NCBI RefSeq assembly: GCF_002931235.1
Contig: NZ_PSTT01000045.1
Location: forward strand, 1 to 44,682
Length of the DNA: 44,682 bases
DNA from: Subtercola sp. Z020
Lineage (GTDB): Bacteria; Actinomycetota; Actinomycetes; Actinomycetales; Microbacteriaceae
Reading direction: 5' to 3'
A program made the translations under genes and the position numbers. Below the pieces are notes generated by a model. That model saw nothing but the letters and a program-made list of their open reading frames with translations. It made no database searches and was not told the DNA's origin. Numbering within the stretch: position 1 is the stretch's first letter; each line of letters starts with the position of its first letter. This document shows positions 26,684-33,631 of the stretch, in pieces.

Positions 26684-27511
26684 ATGACTGGCAGCACAGA
26701 CTCACCGATCGCCATCGGTATCGACATCGGCGGCACGGGCATCAAGGGTGCCATCGTCAACACCGAGACGGGAGAGCTGCTGAGCGACCGCATCAAGCTC
26801 GACACGCCGGAGGGCGGCAAGCCGAAAGATGTGGTCGCGACGGTCGAGAAGCTGCTCACGCAGCTGACGGATGCTCCCGCCGACGCCCCGATCGGCATCG
26901 ACTTTCCCGCCGTCGTGCAGAACGGCAAGACCATGTCGGCCGCGAACGTGTCGAAGAAGTGGATCGGTCTCGAGGCCGAGAAGCTGTTCGAAGACGCCCT
27001 GCAGCGCGACATCACCTTCGTGAACGATGCTGATGCCGCCGGCTACGCCGAGGTGCGCTACGGGGCAGCGAAGGGCAAGAACGGCCTCATCGTGATGACC
27101 ACGCTCGGCACGGGCATCGGTACGGCGATCATCTACAACGGCGTGCTGATCCCTAACGCCGAGCTCGGCCACATCCAGATCGACGGCGGCGACTACGAGC
27201 ACAAGGCCTCGTACGCGGCCAAGGAGCGCGACGATCTCAACTGGACGCAGTGGGCGGCGCGGCTGCAGACCTACTACGCCGAACTCGAGAAGCTGCTCTG
27301 GCCCGACCTGTTCATCGTCGGTGGCGGAGTCTCGAAGAGCTACCAGGAGTTCCTGCCGAAGATCTCGATCAACACCGAGATGGTGCCGGCGACGCTCCGC
27401 AACAACGCGGGCATCCTGGGCGCGGCGTCTCTCGCACTCGAGCCGAAGGTGCTGCCCAACGCGAACCAGCTCGTCGGCGAGGTCGGCGAAGACGCCGTCA
27501 GCGTGCGATAG
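26684..27511 (+). CDS. ppgK: Polyphosphate glucokinase
   Basis: Phosphorylates glucose using polyphosphate (and usually ATP), the main non-PTS route into glycolysis in many actinobacteria. The 275-residue ROK-family protein shows IGIDIGGTGIKGAIV (11-25, phosphate-binding), FVNDADAAGYAEV (catalytic Asp) and TTLGTGIGTAI, with ELGHI following. The WTQWAARLQTYYAELEKLLWPDLFIVGGGVSK segment is characteristic of PPGK rather than ATP-only ROK glucokinases. ATG 26684 has GAGGG seven bases upstream; an upstream in-frame extension is antisense-like and rejected. It ends 33 bases from the rnpB 3' end, which is on the opposite strand. Confidence 0.9.
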   Translation: MTGSTDSPIAIGIDIGGTGIKGAIVNTETGELLSDRIKLDTPEGGKPKDVVATVEKLLTQLTDAPADAPIGIDFPAVVQNGKTMSAANVSKKWIGLEAEKLFEDALQRDITFVNDADAAGYAEVRYGAAKGKNGLIVMTTLGTGIGTAIIYNGVLIPNAELGHIQIDGGDYEHKASYAAKERDDLNWTQWAARLQTYYAELEKLLWPDLFIVGGGVSKSYQEFLPKISINTEMVPATLRNNAGILGAASLALEPKVLPNANQLVGEVGEDAVSVR

Positions 27512-27544
27512 CAGCACCGCCCAGCCAACGGGGGGGGCCGGGCA

Positions 27545-27965
27545 CGAAAGGGCCGGCTGCTACGCCGGGTTCTGTCTTGGGCGTGCGTGCCGGAGCACGC
27601 GCGCCCATGGACGGCCATCTATCTACGACGTACGTTGCCGCACGCCTCCAGCGGTCTACCCGAAGGCACGACGAGCAGCCGTGTCGCCTTCTGTCTGACC
27701 TTGCTCCGGGCGAGGTTTACCGAGCCCGCCATGTCACCATGGCCGCTGGTGGTCTCTTACACCACCGTTTCACCCTTACCCCACACACCGCGAGCGGCGC
27801 CTGGGGCGGTCTGTTCTCTGTGGCACTGTTCTCTCGGGTTGCCCCGGGTGGGTGTTACCCACCGCCCTGCTCTCTGGAGCCCGGACGTTCCTCGGCATCT
27901 CCCGCAGTCGATTCGTTGAATCGTCTACTGAGAGATGACGCGACCGTCTTGCCGACCCTTTCGCG
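27545..27965 (-). ncRNA. rnpB: RNase P RNA (M1 RNA, type A)
   Basis: The catalytic RNA that cuts the 5' leader from tRNA precursors. The ends form helix P1: CGAAAGGGTCGGC at the 5' end (27951-27963) pairs with GCCGGCCCTTTCG at the 3' end (27545-27557), 13 pairs with one G-U. Inside are the conserved RNase P core pieces GGGTAAGGGTGAAA and GGTAAACCTCGCCCGGAGCA, and the 3' part GATAGATGGCCGTCC and CAGAACCCGGCGTA. The exact ends are estimated (about +/-3). A -10 box (27972-27977) supports the 5' end. No T-rich terminator was seen after the 3' end; an 8-G run lies there. Confidence 0.93.
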
Positions 27966-27971
27966 CTCCTC

Positions 27972-27977
27972 AGTCTA
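27972..27977 (-). promoter_or_regulatory. -10 box of rnpB
   Basis: TAGACT on the minus strand, six to seven bases before the RNase P RNA 5' end. The -35 region (ATCGAC, 17-bp spacer) falls inside the inverted repeat at 27986-28048. Confidence 0.65.
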
Positions 27978-27985
27978 CGCGGCCG

Positions 27986-28048
27986 AATCGACTCGTCGAT
28001 TTCTGTCGCTCTGGCCGGCTGCAGCCGACAGAAATCGCCGAGTCGATT
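27986..28048. repeat. 23-bp inverted repeat between DUF164-type gene and rnpB
   Basis: Arms 27986-28008 and 28026-28048 are complementary over 23 bases with one mismatch (T versus G at the eleventh base of the arm); the loop is 17 bases. The first arm also contains its own palindrome, AATCGA-CTCG-TCGATT. It begins three bases after the stop of the DUF164-type gene and overlaps the -35 region of rnpB. It could be a terminator of the upstream gene (no T-run), or an operator or structured DNA element. Confidence 0.8.
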
Positions 28049-28051
28049 GCG

Positions 28052-28786
28052 TCAGAGGCCGGACTCCTCCGTGCGCACCAGGATGCAGCTGCTGTCGGGG
28101 TCGAGCACCACATCGTCTGGTGCGGCCAGCCTGATCTTCGCAAGGTCGCTCTCGTGCAGCTTCACGTTGCTGCCCATCGACACGCCGCGTGTCAGGAGCG
28201 CCGCCCCGATGCCGTACCGCGCCCGCTGCCGGTCGTAGAGAGCCAGCAGTTCGTCGCCGATCGCGCCCGCGATGAGGTCCCGGTTGACCTGCACGCCCTT
28301 GCGTTCGGCGTCGAGCGTCGCGAGCGATGCGTCCCGACTGGTGCGGAGGGCATCCTGCTCGGCTGTGAGCCGACCCATCTCCTCGGTTACGACCGCGAGC
28401 CGGGCAGAGATCTCGTCGATGCGCTCCATCACGGCGAGCTCGATGTCTTCGAGGTCGCTCTGGCGCTTCTCGAGCGAGGCGATCTCGTGCTCGAGGCCCT
28501 GGATGTCTTTCGGGGAGGTGCTGGTCTGCAGTCGCGACCGGTCCCGATCCATACGGGTGGTCACCACGGCGACGTCGGACTCCACCCGGGAGATCTCGAG
28601 TTCGGCGTCTTCGAGTTCGCCCCGAACCGATGCGAGCCGGTGGGAGACCAGGCCGATCTCGGTGGCCAGTTCGGCCAGTCTCTTCAGCTCGGGAAGCGTC
28701 TTGGCCTGGTGGCCGAGCTGGCTGAGCCGCGTATCGGCGGCCTGCAGGTCGAGCAGTGACCGTTGCTCAGAGACAGGTGCTTTCAT
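28052..28786 (-). CDS. Coiled-coil DUF164-type protein with a degenerate zinc ribbon
   Basis: A 244-residue protein. The first 185 residues form a long coiled coil (for example LLDLQAADTRLSQL, LTAEQDALRTSRDASL). The C-terminal 50 residues match the family's zinc-ribbon region in layout (GAALLTRG...LHESDLAKIRLAAPDDVVLD...CILVRTEESGL), but the usual two Cys-x-x-Cys knuckles are gone: the first reads VSMGSN and only one cysteine (PDSSC) remains at the second. The fold may persist without zinc. The family function is unknown; it often lies beside a Nif3 gene, as here. ATG 28786 has GAAGGA upstream. Confidence 0.85.
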   Translation of the reverse strand: MKAPVSEQRSLLDLQAADTRLSQLGHQAKTLPELKRLAELATEIGLVSHRLASVRGELEDAELEISRVESDVAVVTTRMDRDRSRLQTSTSPKDIQGLEHEIASLEKRQSDLEDIELAVMERIDEISARLAVVTEEMGRLTAEQDALRTSRDASLATLDAERKGVQVNRDLIAGAIGDELLALYDRQRARYGIGAALLTRGVSMGSNVKLHESDLAKIRLAAPDDVVLDPDSSCILVRTEESGL

Positions 28787-28878
28787 GGGGTGTCCTTCGG
28801 TTCTGTATGGAATTCTGCGGTGCTGCCGTGCTGCGGTGTTGCGCCGGGGTGGGCCGGTTCTGGATGCCGGGGGCCGGC

Positions 28879-29724
28879 CTACTGCGTCACGACGAAGTCC
28901 CACGGGTCGGTGCGCAGGTCGCTGACCGTGACGGTCGTGCCGGGCAGCGCCTTTCGCAGTTGCGCGGCCGCGACATCCAGCCACAACCACTCGCTGGCCC
29001 AGTGTGACACGTCGATGAGGGCGGGGCCTCCGCCGAGCGCGGCCTGTTCCTTCGCCTCGGAGGCGGGGTGGTGCCGGAGGTCGGAGGTGATGTAGACGTC
29101 GGCGCCGAGCACCGCGGGCTCCCGCAACAGCGAGTCGCCCGCCCCACTGCAGAGCGCCACGCGGGAGATGGGCCGGTCGTAGGAGCCCGCGACCCGGATG
29201 CCGGTGGCGGTGGCCGGGAGCAGTTCGGCGAGTTCCAGGGCGAGGCGGCCGAGGGCGACGGGTGCGGCGAGCGACCCGACCCGGCCGATTCCTGTGCCCG
29301 GCACCGCCGAGGGCCCGGAGGCGGGAACGATGGGCCGGGCATCCAGAACCCCGAGCCGCGACGCGATCACGTCGGAGACCCCGTTCTCGACGATGTCGGC
29401 ATTCGTGTGGGCCGCGACCAGCGCGCAGCCGCCGCGGATGAGGCGGGCGAGCAGCGCACCCTTGTACGTGGTCTCGGCCACGGTCATCACGCCGCGGAGG
29501 AGGAGCGGATGATGCACCAGCAGCAGGTCGGCACCGAGCTGCAGGGCCTCGTCGACGGTCTCGGCGACGGCGTCGACGGCGAGATGGATGCTCGTCACCG
29601 GCGCTTCGGGCGAGCCGCTCAGCAGCCCCGGTGCATCCCAACCCTCTGCATTGGCGAGCGGCCAGAGGCTCTCGATGAGGGCATTGACGCTCGCGACGGT
29701 GGATGCCGGCTCGGTGGAAGTCAC
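28879..29724 (-). CDS. Nif3-like dinuclear metal protein
   Basis: A 281-residue YbgI/NIF3-family protein. Motifs for the di-metal site are visible: LLLVHHPLLLRG (about 67-78, His-His), AAHTNADIVENG (about 104-115) and YITSDLRHHPASE (about 215-227), plus a C-terminal VSHWASEWLWLD. Some Nif3 proteins have been linked to GTP cyclohydrolase-like or DNA-damage roles, but biological function is not settled. GTG start 29724, six bases after TAGGAT, suggests a leaderless mRNA. Next gene downstream, 93 bp away, is the DUF164-type protein, a common partner. Confidence 0.9.
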   Translation of the reverse strand: MTSTEPASTVASVNALIESLWPLANAEGWDAPGLLSGSPEAPVTSIHLAVDAVAETVDEALQLGADLLLVHHPLLLRGVMTVAETTYKGALLARLIRGGCALVAAHTNADIVENGVSDVIASRLGVLDARPIVPASGPSAVPGTGIGRVGSLAAPVALGRLALELAELLPATATGIRVAGSYDRPISRVALCSGAGDSLLREPAVLGADVYITSDLRHHPASEAKEQAALGGGPALIDVSHWASEWLWLDVAAAQLRKALPGTTVTVSDLRTDPWDFVVTQ

Positions 29725-29730
29725 GTTCCG

Positions 29731-29736
29731 ATCCTA
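29731..29736 (-). promoter_or_regulatory. -10 box, leaderless start of Nif3 gene
   Basis: TAGGAT on the minus strand, six bases (CGGAAC) before the GTG start at 29724. Confidence 0.55.
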
Positions 29737-29796
29737 GCGAGGTGGCCGTGGAAGGCGGGGTGTGCCGGGGTGAAGCGCTTGGCTTATACGGGCCGA

Positions 29797-29817
29797 ATAT
29801 CAGCTGTGGGCTGATAT
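29797..29817. repeat. 8-bp inverted repeat at the end of the DUF3307-like gene
   Basis: ATATCAGC-TGTGG-GCTGATAT spans the stop codon of the DUF3307-like gene. Just below it (29774-29788) is AGCGCTTGGCTTATA, which resembles AGCGCTTATA upstream of satD (31283-31292), and both regions contain AGCTGTG. It could act as a terminator or as an operator for a SatD-type regulator. Confidence 0.6.
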
Positions 29818-30561
29818 CGCGATGAGGCCGACGGCCGCTCCCGCAACCGTCCAGCTGACCAGACTGCCGACGAGGAAGTACTCGGCCTTCGTCCCCGAGA
29901 GGCCGTCGCCCTTTCGCACGTCGTCGGCGATCTCCGGGAAACGCACGATTCCCTTCGCCGCGACGAGGGCGGCCACGATGGGCGGGAAGCCGGTCAGCAC
30001 GAGGGCCACGATGAGCAGCCGCTCGAGCGGCCCGATGAGGCGCCCGCCCTTCAGGTCGACCCGGGTGAGATCGGTCTCCTCGGGCTCGGCGCGGGACGAC
30101 TGCGCCGGGGAGCGCAGGGCAATGCGCACGACGATGTTGGCGCTCTCGCAGAGGAACAGGGCCGCCCCGAGCACCGTGGCGACGGCGGCCAGCGGCGCCT
30201 CCCGGAGCAACGCCGACGCGGACCCCCGGTGACCGTCGACGAGGTACCCCGAGGCGCCGAGCGCGGTGCGATCGAAGAGGAAGAGGAGCACGACCAGCGC
30301 GAGCAGCCCCACGACCGCCGCGCGACCGGCGCGACCGGCCTCGTGCTCGTCGGGAGTGGTCAGCCAGAGCCAGGCTCCGGCGGCGAGCACGCAGAGGGCG
30401 ACCAGCTGCAGCGGAACGCCCAGCCCGGTCGTTGCGAGCACCACCACCGCGACCCACCCGGCCGCGATGCCGACGACGACGAACACGGTGCCCCGCGCCC
30501 TCCCCCAGCTGCGCCAGAGGTCGGCAGACCCGATGAGCGCCAGCAGCACCGCGGTCAGCAC
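29800..30561 (-). CDS. Membrane protein paired with SatD (DUF3307-like C-terminal part)
   Basis: A 253-residue polytopic protein with about seven hydrophobic segments. The last third (GGRLIGPLERLLIVALVLTG, AAKGIVRFPEI, KAEYFLVGSLVSWTVA) resembles the C-terminal part of DUF3307 proteins, a family that commonly accompanies SatD; this is from memory of the family, not a search. Loops are acidic/basic, for example SSRAEPEETDLTRV. It starts at GTG 30559-30561 and overlaps the satD stop by seven bases, so the pair is co-translated. Function unknown; a membrane partner of the SatD sensor is a reasonable guess. Confidence 0.6.
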   Translation of the reverse strand: MLTAVLLALIGSADLWRSWGRARGTVFVVVGIAAGWVAVVVLATTGLGVPLQLVALCVLAAGAWLWLTTPDEHEAGRAGRAAVVGLLALVVLLFLFDRTALGASGYLVDGHRGSASALLREAPLAAVATVLGAALFLCESANIVVRIALRSPAQSSRAEPEETDLTRVDLKGGRLIGPLERLLIVALVLTGFPPIVAALVAAKGIVRFPEIADDVRKGDGLSGTKAEYFLVGSLVSWTVAGAAVGLIAISAHS

Positions 30562-31271
30562 GGCGCACCCTCAGCCACACCAGCTCGTGCGCCCGCACCC
30601 GCGTCCGCGTCCGCTTCCGCCTCCGCCTCCGCACCCGCGTCGCGCAGCTGCTGCATGCCGGCCTGCAGGGCCGTCACCCCCGACCGCCTCAGCGACTGCG
30701 ACACGGCGGACTGCGAGATCTGCTCCTCGGCGGCCAGCGCGGCCTGCGAACGACCGAGCCAGGTGCCGAGGGCAAGCCGCCGCTCACGCGCACCCATAGC
30801 GCTCACGAGATGGTCCCGGGAGAGGAGGTAGGCGTTCACCGTCGCCATCGCAGAAGCATCGCCCGCAGATGACCGATACCAGCTGCGCAGCGACGGCACG
30901 CGGGTGTCGGCGCGCCGATGCGCCTCGTCGATCGCTTCGCGGGCCGCCCACCACGCGGTACCGTCCTGCAGAATGCCGGTCATGCCGGTGCCCACGGGCC
31001 GGATGTCGCCGGCCCCGATTCCGAAGCGGCAGTCGACGGCATCGGGCATCGCGAGCCGCGCGAGCAGCGTGGCCTCGAGCGCGTCGGTGAGGTTCGCGTA
31101 CACCGCCTGGAACTCGTCGCCGACGGTCGCGGTCAGCGGCTCGACCGGCGCCGTTCGTTCATCGACGACGGCGAAGGCCCGTTCGAGGTCGGCCTGAACC
31201 CGCGACCGGTCGGCGAGCTGCCGCGAGTCGACGATGTCCAGAATCACCGCGATCTTCTTTCCCTGCGTCAT
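30555..31271 (-). CDS. SatD family protein (cyclase-like domain plus HTH)
   Basis: A 238-residue protein. The opening VILDIVDSRQL (9-19), GDEFQAVYANLTDALEATLLAR (51-72) and FGIGAGDI (83-90) recall class III nucleotide cyclase or GGDEF-like folds; a helix-turn-helix (about 175-205, AALAAEEQISQSAVSQSLRRS) follows. SatD was first named in a streptococcal acid-tolerance operon; its biochemistry is not known. The C-terminal tail (about 211-236) is an Ala/Glu/Asp/Gly low-complexity run that is encoded by a 6-bp-repeat tract. ATG 31271 is six bases after TAGGAT, giving a leaderless mRNA, and a palindrome lies at 31286-31308. Confidence 0.75.
   Translation of the reverse strand: MTQGKKIAVILDIVDSRQLADRSRVQADLERAFAVVDERTAPVEPLTATVGDEFQAVYANLTDALEATLLARLAMPDAVDCRFGIGAGDIRPVGTGMTGILQDGTAWWAAREAIDEAHRRADTRVPSLRSWYRSSAGDASAMATVNAYLLSRDHLVSAMGARERRLALGTWLGRSQAALAAEEQISQSAVSQSLRRSGVTALQAGMQQLRDAGAEAEAEADADAGAGARAGVAEGAPC
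30591..30640 (-). repeat. Imperfect 6-bp tandem repeat in the satD tail
   Basis: About eight units of TCCGCN-type hexamers (on the plus strand, GTCCGC, TTCCGC, CTCCGC). It encodes the AEAEAEADADAG run of SatD. Units are 6 bp, so slippage would change length but not frame. Confidence 0.75.
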
Positions 31272-31277
31272 ATCTTA

Positions 31278-31283
31278 ATCCTA
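31278..31283 (-). promoter_or_regulatory. -10 box, leaderless start of satD
   Basis: TAGGAT on the minus strand, six bases (TAAGAT) before the ATG at 31271. Confidence 0.6.
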
Positions 31284-31285
31284 GC

Positions 31286-31308
31286 GCTTATATTCAGCAT
31301 TTATAAGC
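31286..31308. promoter_or_regulatory. Palindrome GCTTATA-N9-TATAAGC upstream of satD
   Basis: Seven-base arms at 31286-31292 and 31302-31308, immediately upstream of the satD -10 box, where a repressor or autoregulator would bind. Much more AT-rich than the surroundings. Confidence 0.55.
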
Positions 31309-31321
31309 TGTGATCTGATAC

Positions 31322-32470
31322 CTAAGTAGGCGGCGCAATAGAGGCAATCACCGTGAACTTCGGATTCTGCCCCCAGACCTCCGAGGAGCCGACGAGCCGC
31401 TGCAGCTCGCTCCGGTGGGCGAGGTGCGAGTTGAAGACCGTGACCAGCAGGCCCCCCGGCCGAAGCACCCGGCCCGCCTCACGGAACAGCGCCAGCGCCA
31501 CCCCCGTGTGCACCGCGCTGCCCACATGGAACGGAGGATTGCAGACGATCAGCGCCGCCGATCGGTCGGCCTGGTTCGAGAGACCGTCGTCGCGCACCAC
31601 CCGCACCCGGTCGTCGAGACCGTTGGCACGCATCGTCGCCGACGCCGACGCGACGGCCGCCGCGGACTGGTCGGTCGCCAGCACACGGAGGCCGGGATGC
31701 CGCTCGGCCAGCCGGGCGGCGATGATGCCGGTTCCGCAGCCGAGGTCGATGGCCGTCGCATCGGGGCCGAGGCCCTGCACCGTCTCGACCGCCCGGTCGA
31801 CGAACTCCAGCACGAAGCGGGTGCCGATGTCGAGCGTCGCCCCGGCGAAGGCGCCGCCGTGCGCGGCCACGACCAGCCCGAGCTCGGCGTTCGGCACCAG
31901 CACAGGGTAGGGAACGGCATCCACAGGTCGCCGGGCACCACGCGCGACCAGCACCCGCGACTTCTGCCGGGCCAGCGACGCCCGTACGTCGTCGAAGTGC
32001 ACGGCGAGCGTGTCGTTCATGGCCCGGGTGAGGTGCTTGATACGGCCACCGGCGAACAGCACCACGCCCGGGTCGGCCCAGCGCGCTATGGCGTCGGCGA
32101 TCTCGTCGAGCTCGACCAGCCCGCGCGGCAGCTGCAGCAGCACGACGCGGGCGCCCGTGAGCAGTTCTTCGCCGAGCGGGAGCGACACGAATCGGTCGGA
32201 GAGACCGGCCCGTTCGGCATTCTGCGCGAGGGCGATCTCGCCCACCAGCCTGTCTTGGTGGCTTCGGATGCCCGACAGCGCGTACGCGTCGGCCGCGCCG
32301 AGCGTCAGCGCCCCATACCGGTCGCCGATCACCACCACCTCGCCGGGCCCCGCTGCCGACAGCGCGCCGGCCGCCTCGTCGAGCACCAACCGGTCGGCCG
32401 TGTCGCTCGCGAACAGGTTCGGCGCCTCGATGTCGGGGTCACGCCGCAGCGTGTCGAGCAGTTCGTACAT
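31322..32470 (-). CDS. RsmC/RlmG-like class I methyltransferase
   Basis: A 382-residue S-adenosylmethionine-dependent methyltransferase. The C-terminal half has the SAM motif DLGCGTGIIAARLAERHPG (about 242-260), and NPPFHVG (about 311-317), the (N/D)PP(F/Y) motif of base N-methyltransferases. The N-terminal half resembles a non-catalytic duplicate domain, as in the rRNA guanine-N2 methyltransferases RlmG and RsmC (usual length about 340-380). Which rRNA site it modifies cannot be told. ATG 32470; GAGG is just upstream at short spacing. It is divergent from the DUF1624-like gene. Confidence 0.85.
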   Translation of the reverse strand: MYELLDTLRRDPDIEAPNLFASDTADRLVLDEAAGALSAAGPGEVVVIGDRYGALTLGAADAYALSGIRSHQDRLVGEIALAQNAERAGLSDRFVSLPLGEELLTGARVVLLQLPRGLVELDEIADAIARWADPGVVLFAGGRIKHLTRAMNDTLAVHFDDVRASLARQKSRVLVARGARRPVDAVPYPVLVPNAELGLVVAAHGGAFAGATLDIGTRFVLEFVDRAVETVQGLGPDATAIDLGCGTGIIAARLAERHPGLRVLATDQSAAAVASASATMRANGLDDRVRVVRDDGLSNQADRSAALIVCNPPFHVGSAVHTGVALALFREAGRVLRPGGLLVTVFNSHLAHRSELQRLVGSSEVWGQNPKFTVIASIAPPT

Positions 32471-32525
32471 GCCCTCAGTCTCGCGCACACCACCGACATG
32501 TCCGGCACGCCAGAGAACCCGCCGG

Positions 32526-32531
32526 TAGCAT
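32526..32531 (+). promoter_or_regulatory. -10 box, leaderless start of DUF1624-like gene
   Basis: TAGCAT, six bases (CGTCGC) before the ATG at 32538. Confidence 0.5.
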
Positions 32532-32537
32532 CGTCGC

Positions 32538-33599
32538 ATGAGCGATGGGGGCATCCGGGCAGCGACCAGACGACCACACGGCCGTCGGCGGGTCTCGCGC
32601 TCCCGCCCAACCGGGCGCCTCGTGGGGCTCGACATCGCGCGCGGCATCGCCGTTCTCGGCATGTTCGTCGCGCACACCTGGCCCGACTCCCCCGGGCTCT
32701 TCTCGACGGTGCTCACGAACCTCGCCGGCGGAGAACGCCCGCGCACCCTCTTCGCCGTCGTCGGCGGCATCTCCCTCGCCCTGTTCGTGCAGAGCCTCGC
32801 GGGCCGGCCCGGCTTCGACAGCCGTCGCATCCGGCAGACGGTGGCGGTGCGCGGCGTCGGTCTCGTCGCCCTCGGCCTCTTTCTCCAGACCATGTACAGC
32901 GGCGTCTCGATCGTGCTCGACACCTGGGGGCTGCTCTTCCTCTTCTTTCTGCCGTTGCTGAGGGTGCCGACCCGCTGGCTGGTGGGCGGCGCCGTCGTTG
33001 CTCTTCCCATTGGTGTCGCCCTGCAACTCGGCAGCGAGGGCTGGGACGCACGCCTCCGACTGAACGGTAGCCTCTTCACGCAGCCACTCGACTGGTTCGT
33101 CAACGGCAGCTACCCTCTGCTGATCTGGATCGCCTTCCTCGCGGCAGGGTACGTGTTGGCCCGTTTCGACATCACGCGTCGACGCACGCAGCTCTGGATG
33201 CTCGGCGGCGGGCTCATCGTCGGCGTGCTCGGCCAGCTCGTGCAAAAGTTCGCCCTCACCCCGGAGTCCTACCCCGCCGAGGTGGTGCTGCACCTCTCAG
33301 CGGTCGGAGTCGCGGCCGCGATCGTCGGCGCCCTGTGCCTCGCCTCTGCGAGCAGGATGGTCCGCGGCATCCTGTACCCGCTCGCCTCGGTGGGGATGAT
33401 GCCGCTCACGATCTACACCGGCCACGTGCTCGCCCTGTCGTACCGGTACTGGCTCGACCCCAGCCAGCCCGTGAAGAACCAGCTCGTCTGGGTGGTGCTG
33501 ACGCTCGCCAGCCTGCTGTTCGCGACGGCGTGGCGACTGACTCTCGGCCACGGGCCGCTCGAACGGGCCCTGCGGGCGCTCGACGGCAGTCGGCGCTGA
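32538..33599 (+). CDS. Polytopic membrane protein, DUF1624/DUF418-like
   Basis: A 353-residue protein with an Arg-rich head (about 1-27) then about nine to ten transmembrane helices. VGLDIARGIAVLGMFVAHTW (about 28-47) is the L-D-x-x-R-G-x-A opening shared by DUF1624 (heparan-alpha-glucosaminide acetyltransferase-like) and acyltransferase-3-like proteins, and PLTIYTGHVLALSYRYW near 292-308 resembles the DUF418 end. It may transfer an acyl group to envelope sugars, but no substrate is indicated. Start from the TAGCAT box. It runs toward the exported beta-helix gene on the other strand. Confidence 0.65.
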   Translation: MSDGGIRAATRRPHGRRRVSRSRPTGRLVGLDIARGIAVLGMFVAHTWPDSPGLFSTVLTNLAGGERPRTLFAVVGGISLALFVQSLAGRPGFDSRRIRQTVAVRGVGLVALGLFLQTMYSGVSIVLDTWGLLFLFFLPLLRVPTRWLVGGAVVALPIGVALQLGSEGWDARLRLNGSLFTQPLDWFVNGSYPLLIWIAFLAAGYVLARFDITRRRTQLWMLGGGLIVGVLGQLVQKFALTPESYPAEVVLHLSAVGVAAAIVGALCLASASRMVRGILYPLASVGMMPLTIYTGHVLALSYRYWLDPSQPVKNQLVWVVLTLASLLFATAWRLTLGHGPLERALRALDGSRR

Positions 33600-33631
33600 G
33601 CGCGGGCTGACCTCCCTCGTTCGAGCGAGAA

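Noticed and set aside
27530-27537. Run of eight G residues as a regulatory tract
   Set aside because: It is a lone homopolymer in a 33-bp gap between convergent ppgK and rnpB; no pairing or gene start depends on it.
27986-28048. dif or attachment site
   Set aside because: Two long symmetric arms do not match a XerCD dif core, and no recombinase or duplicated end is near.
28787-30634. 616-residue extension of the DUF164-type frame
   Set aside because: Out-of-frame reading of the Nif3 and SatD-partner genes; Arg-rich shadow. The true start has a ribosome site at 28786.
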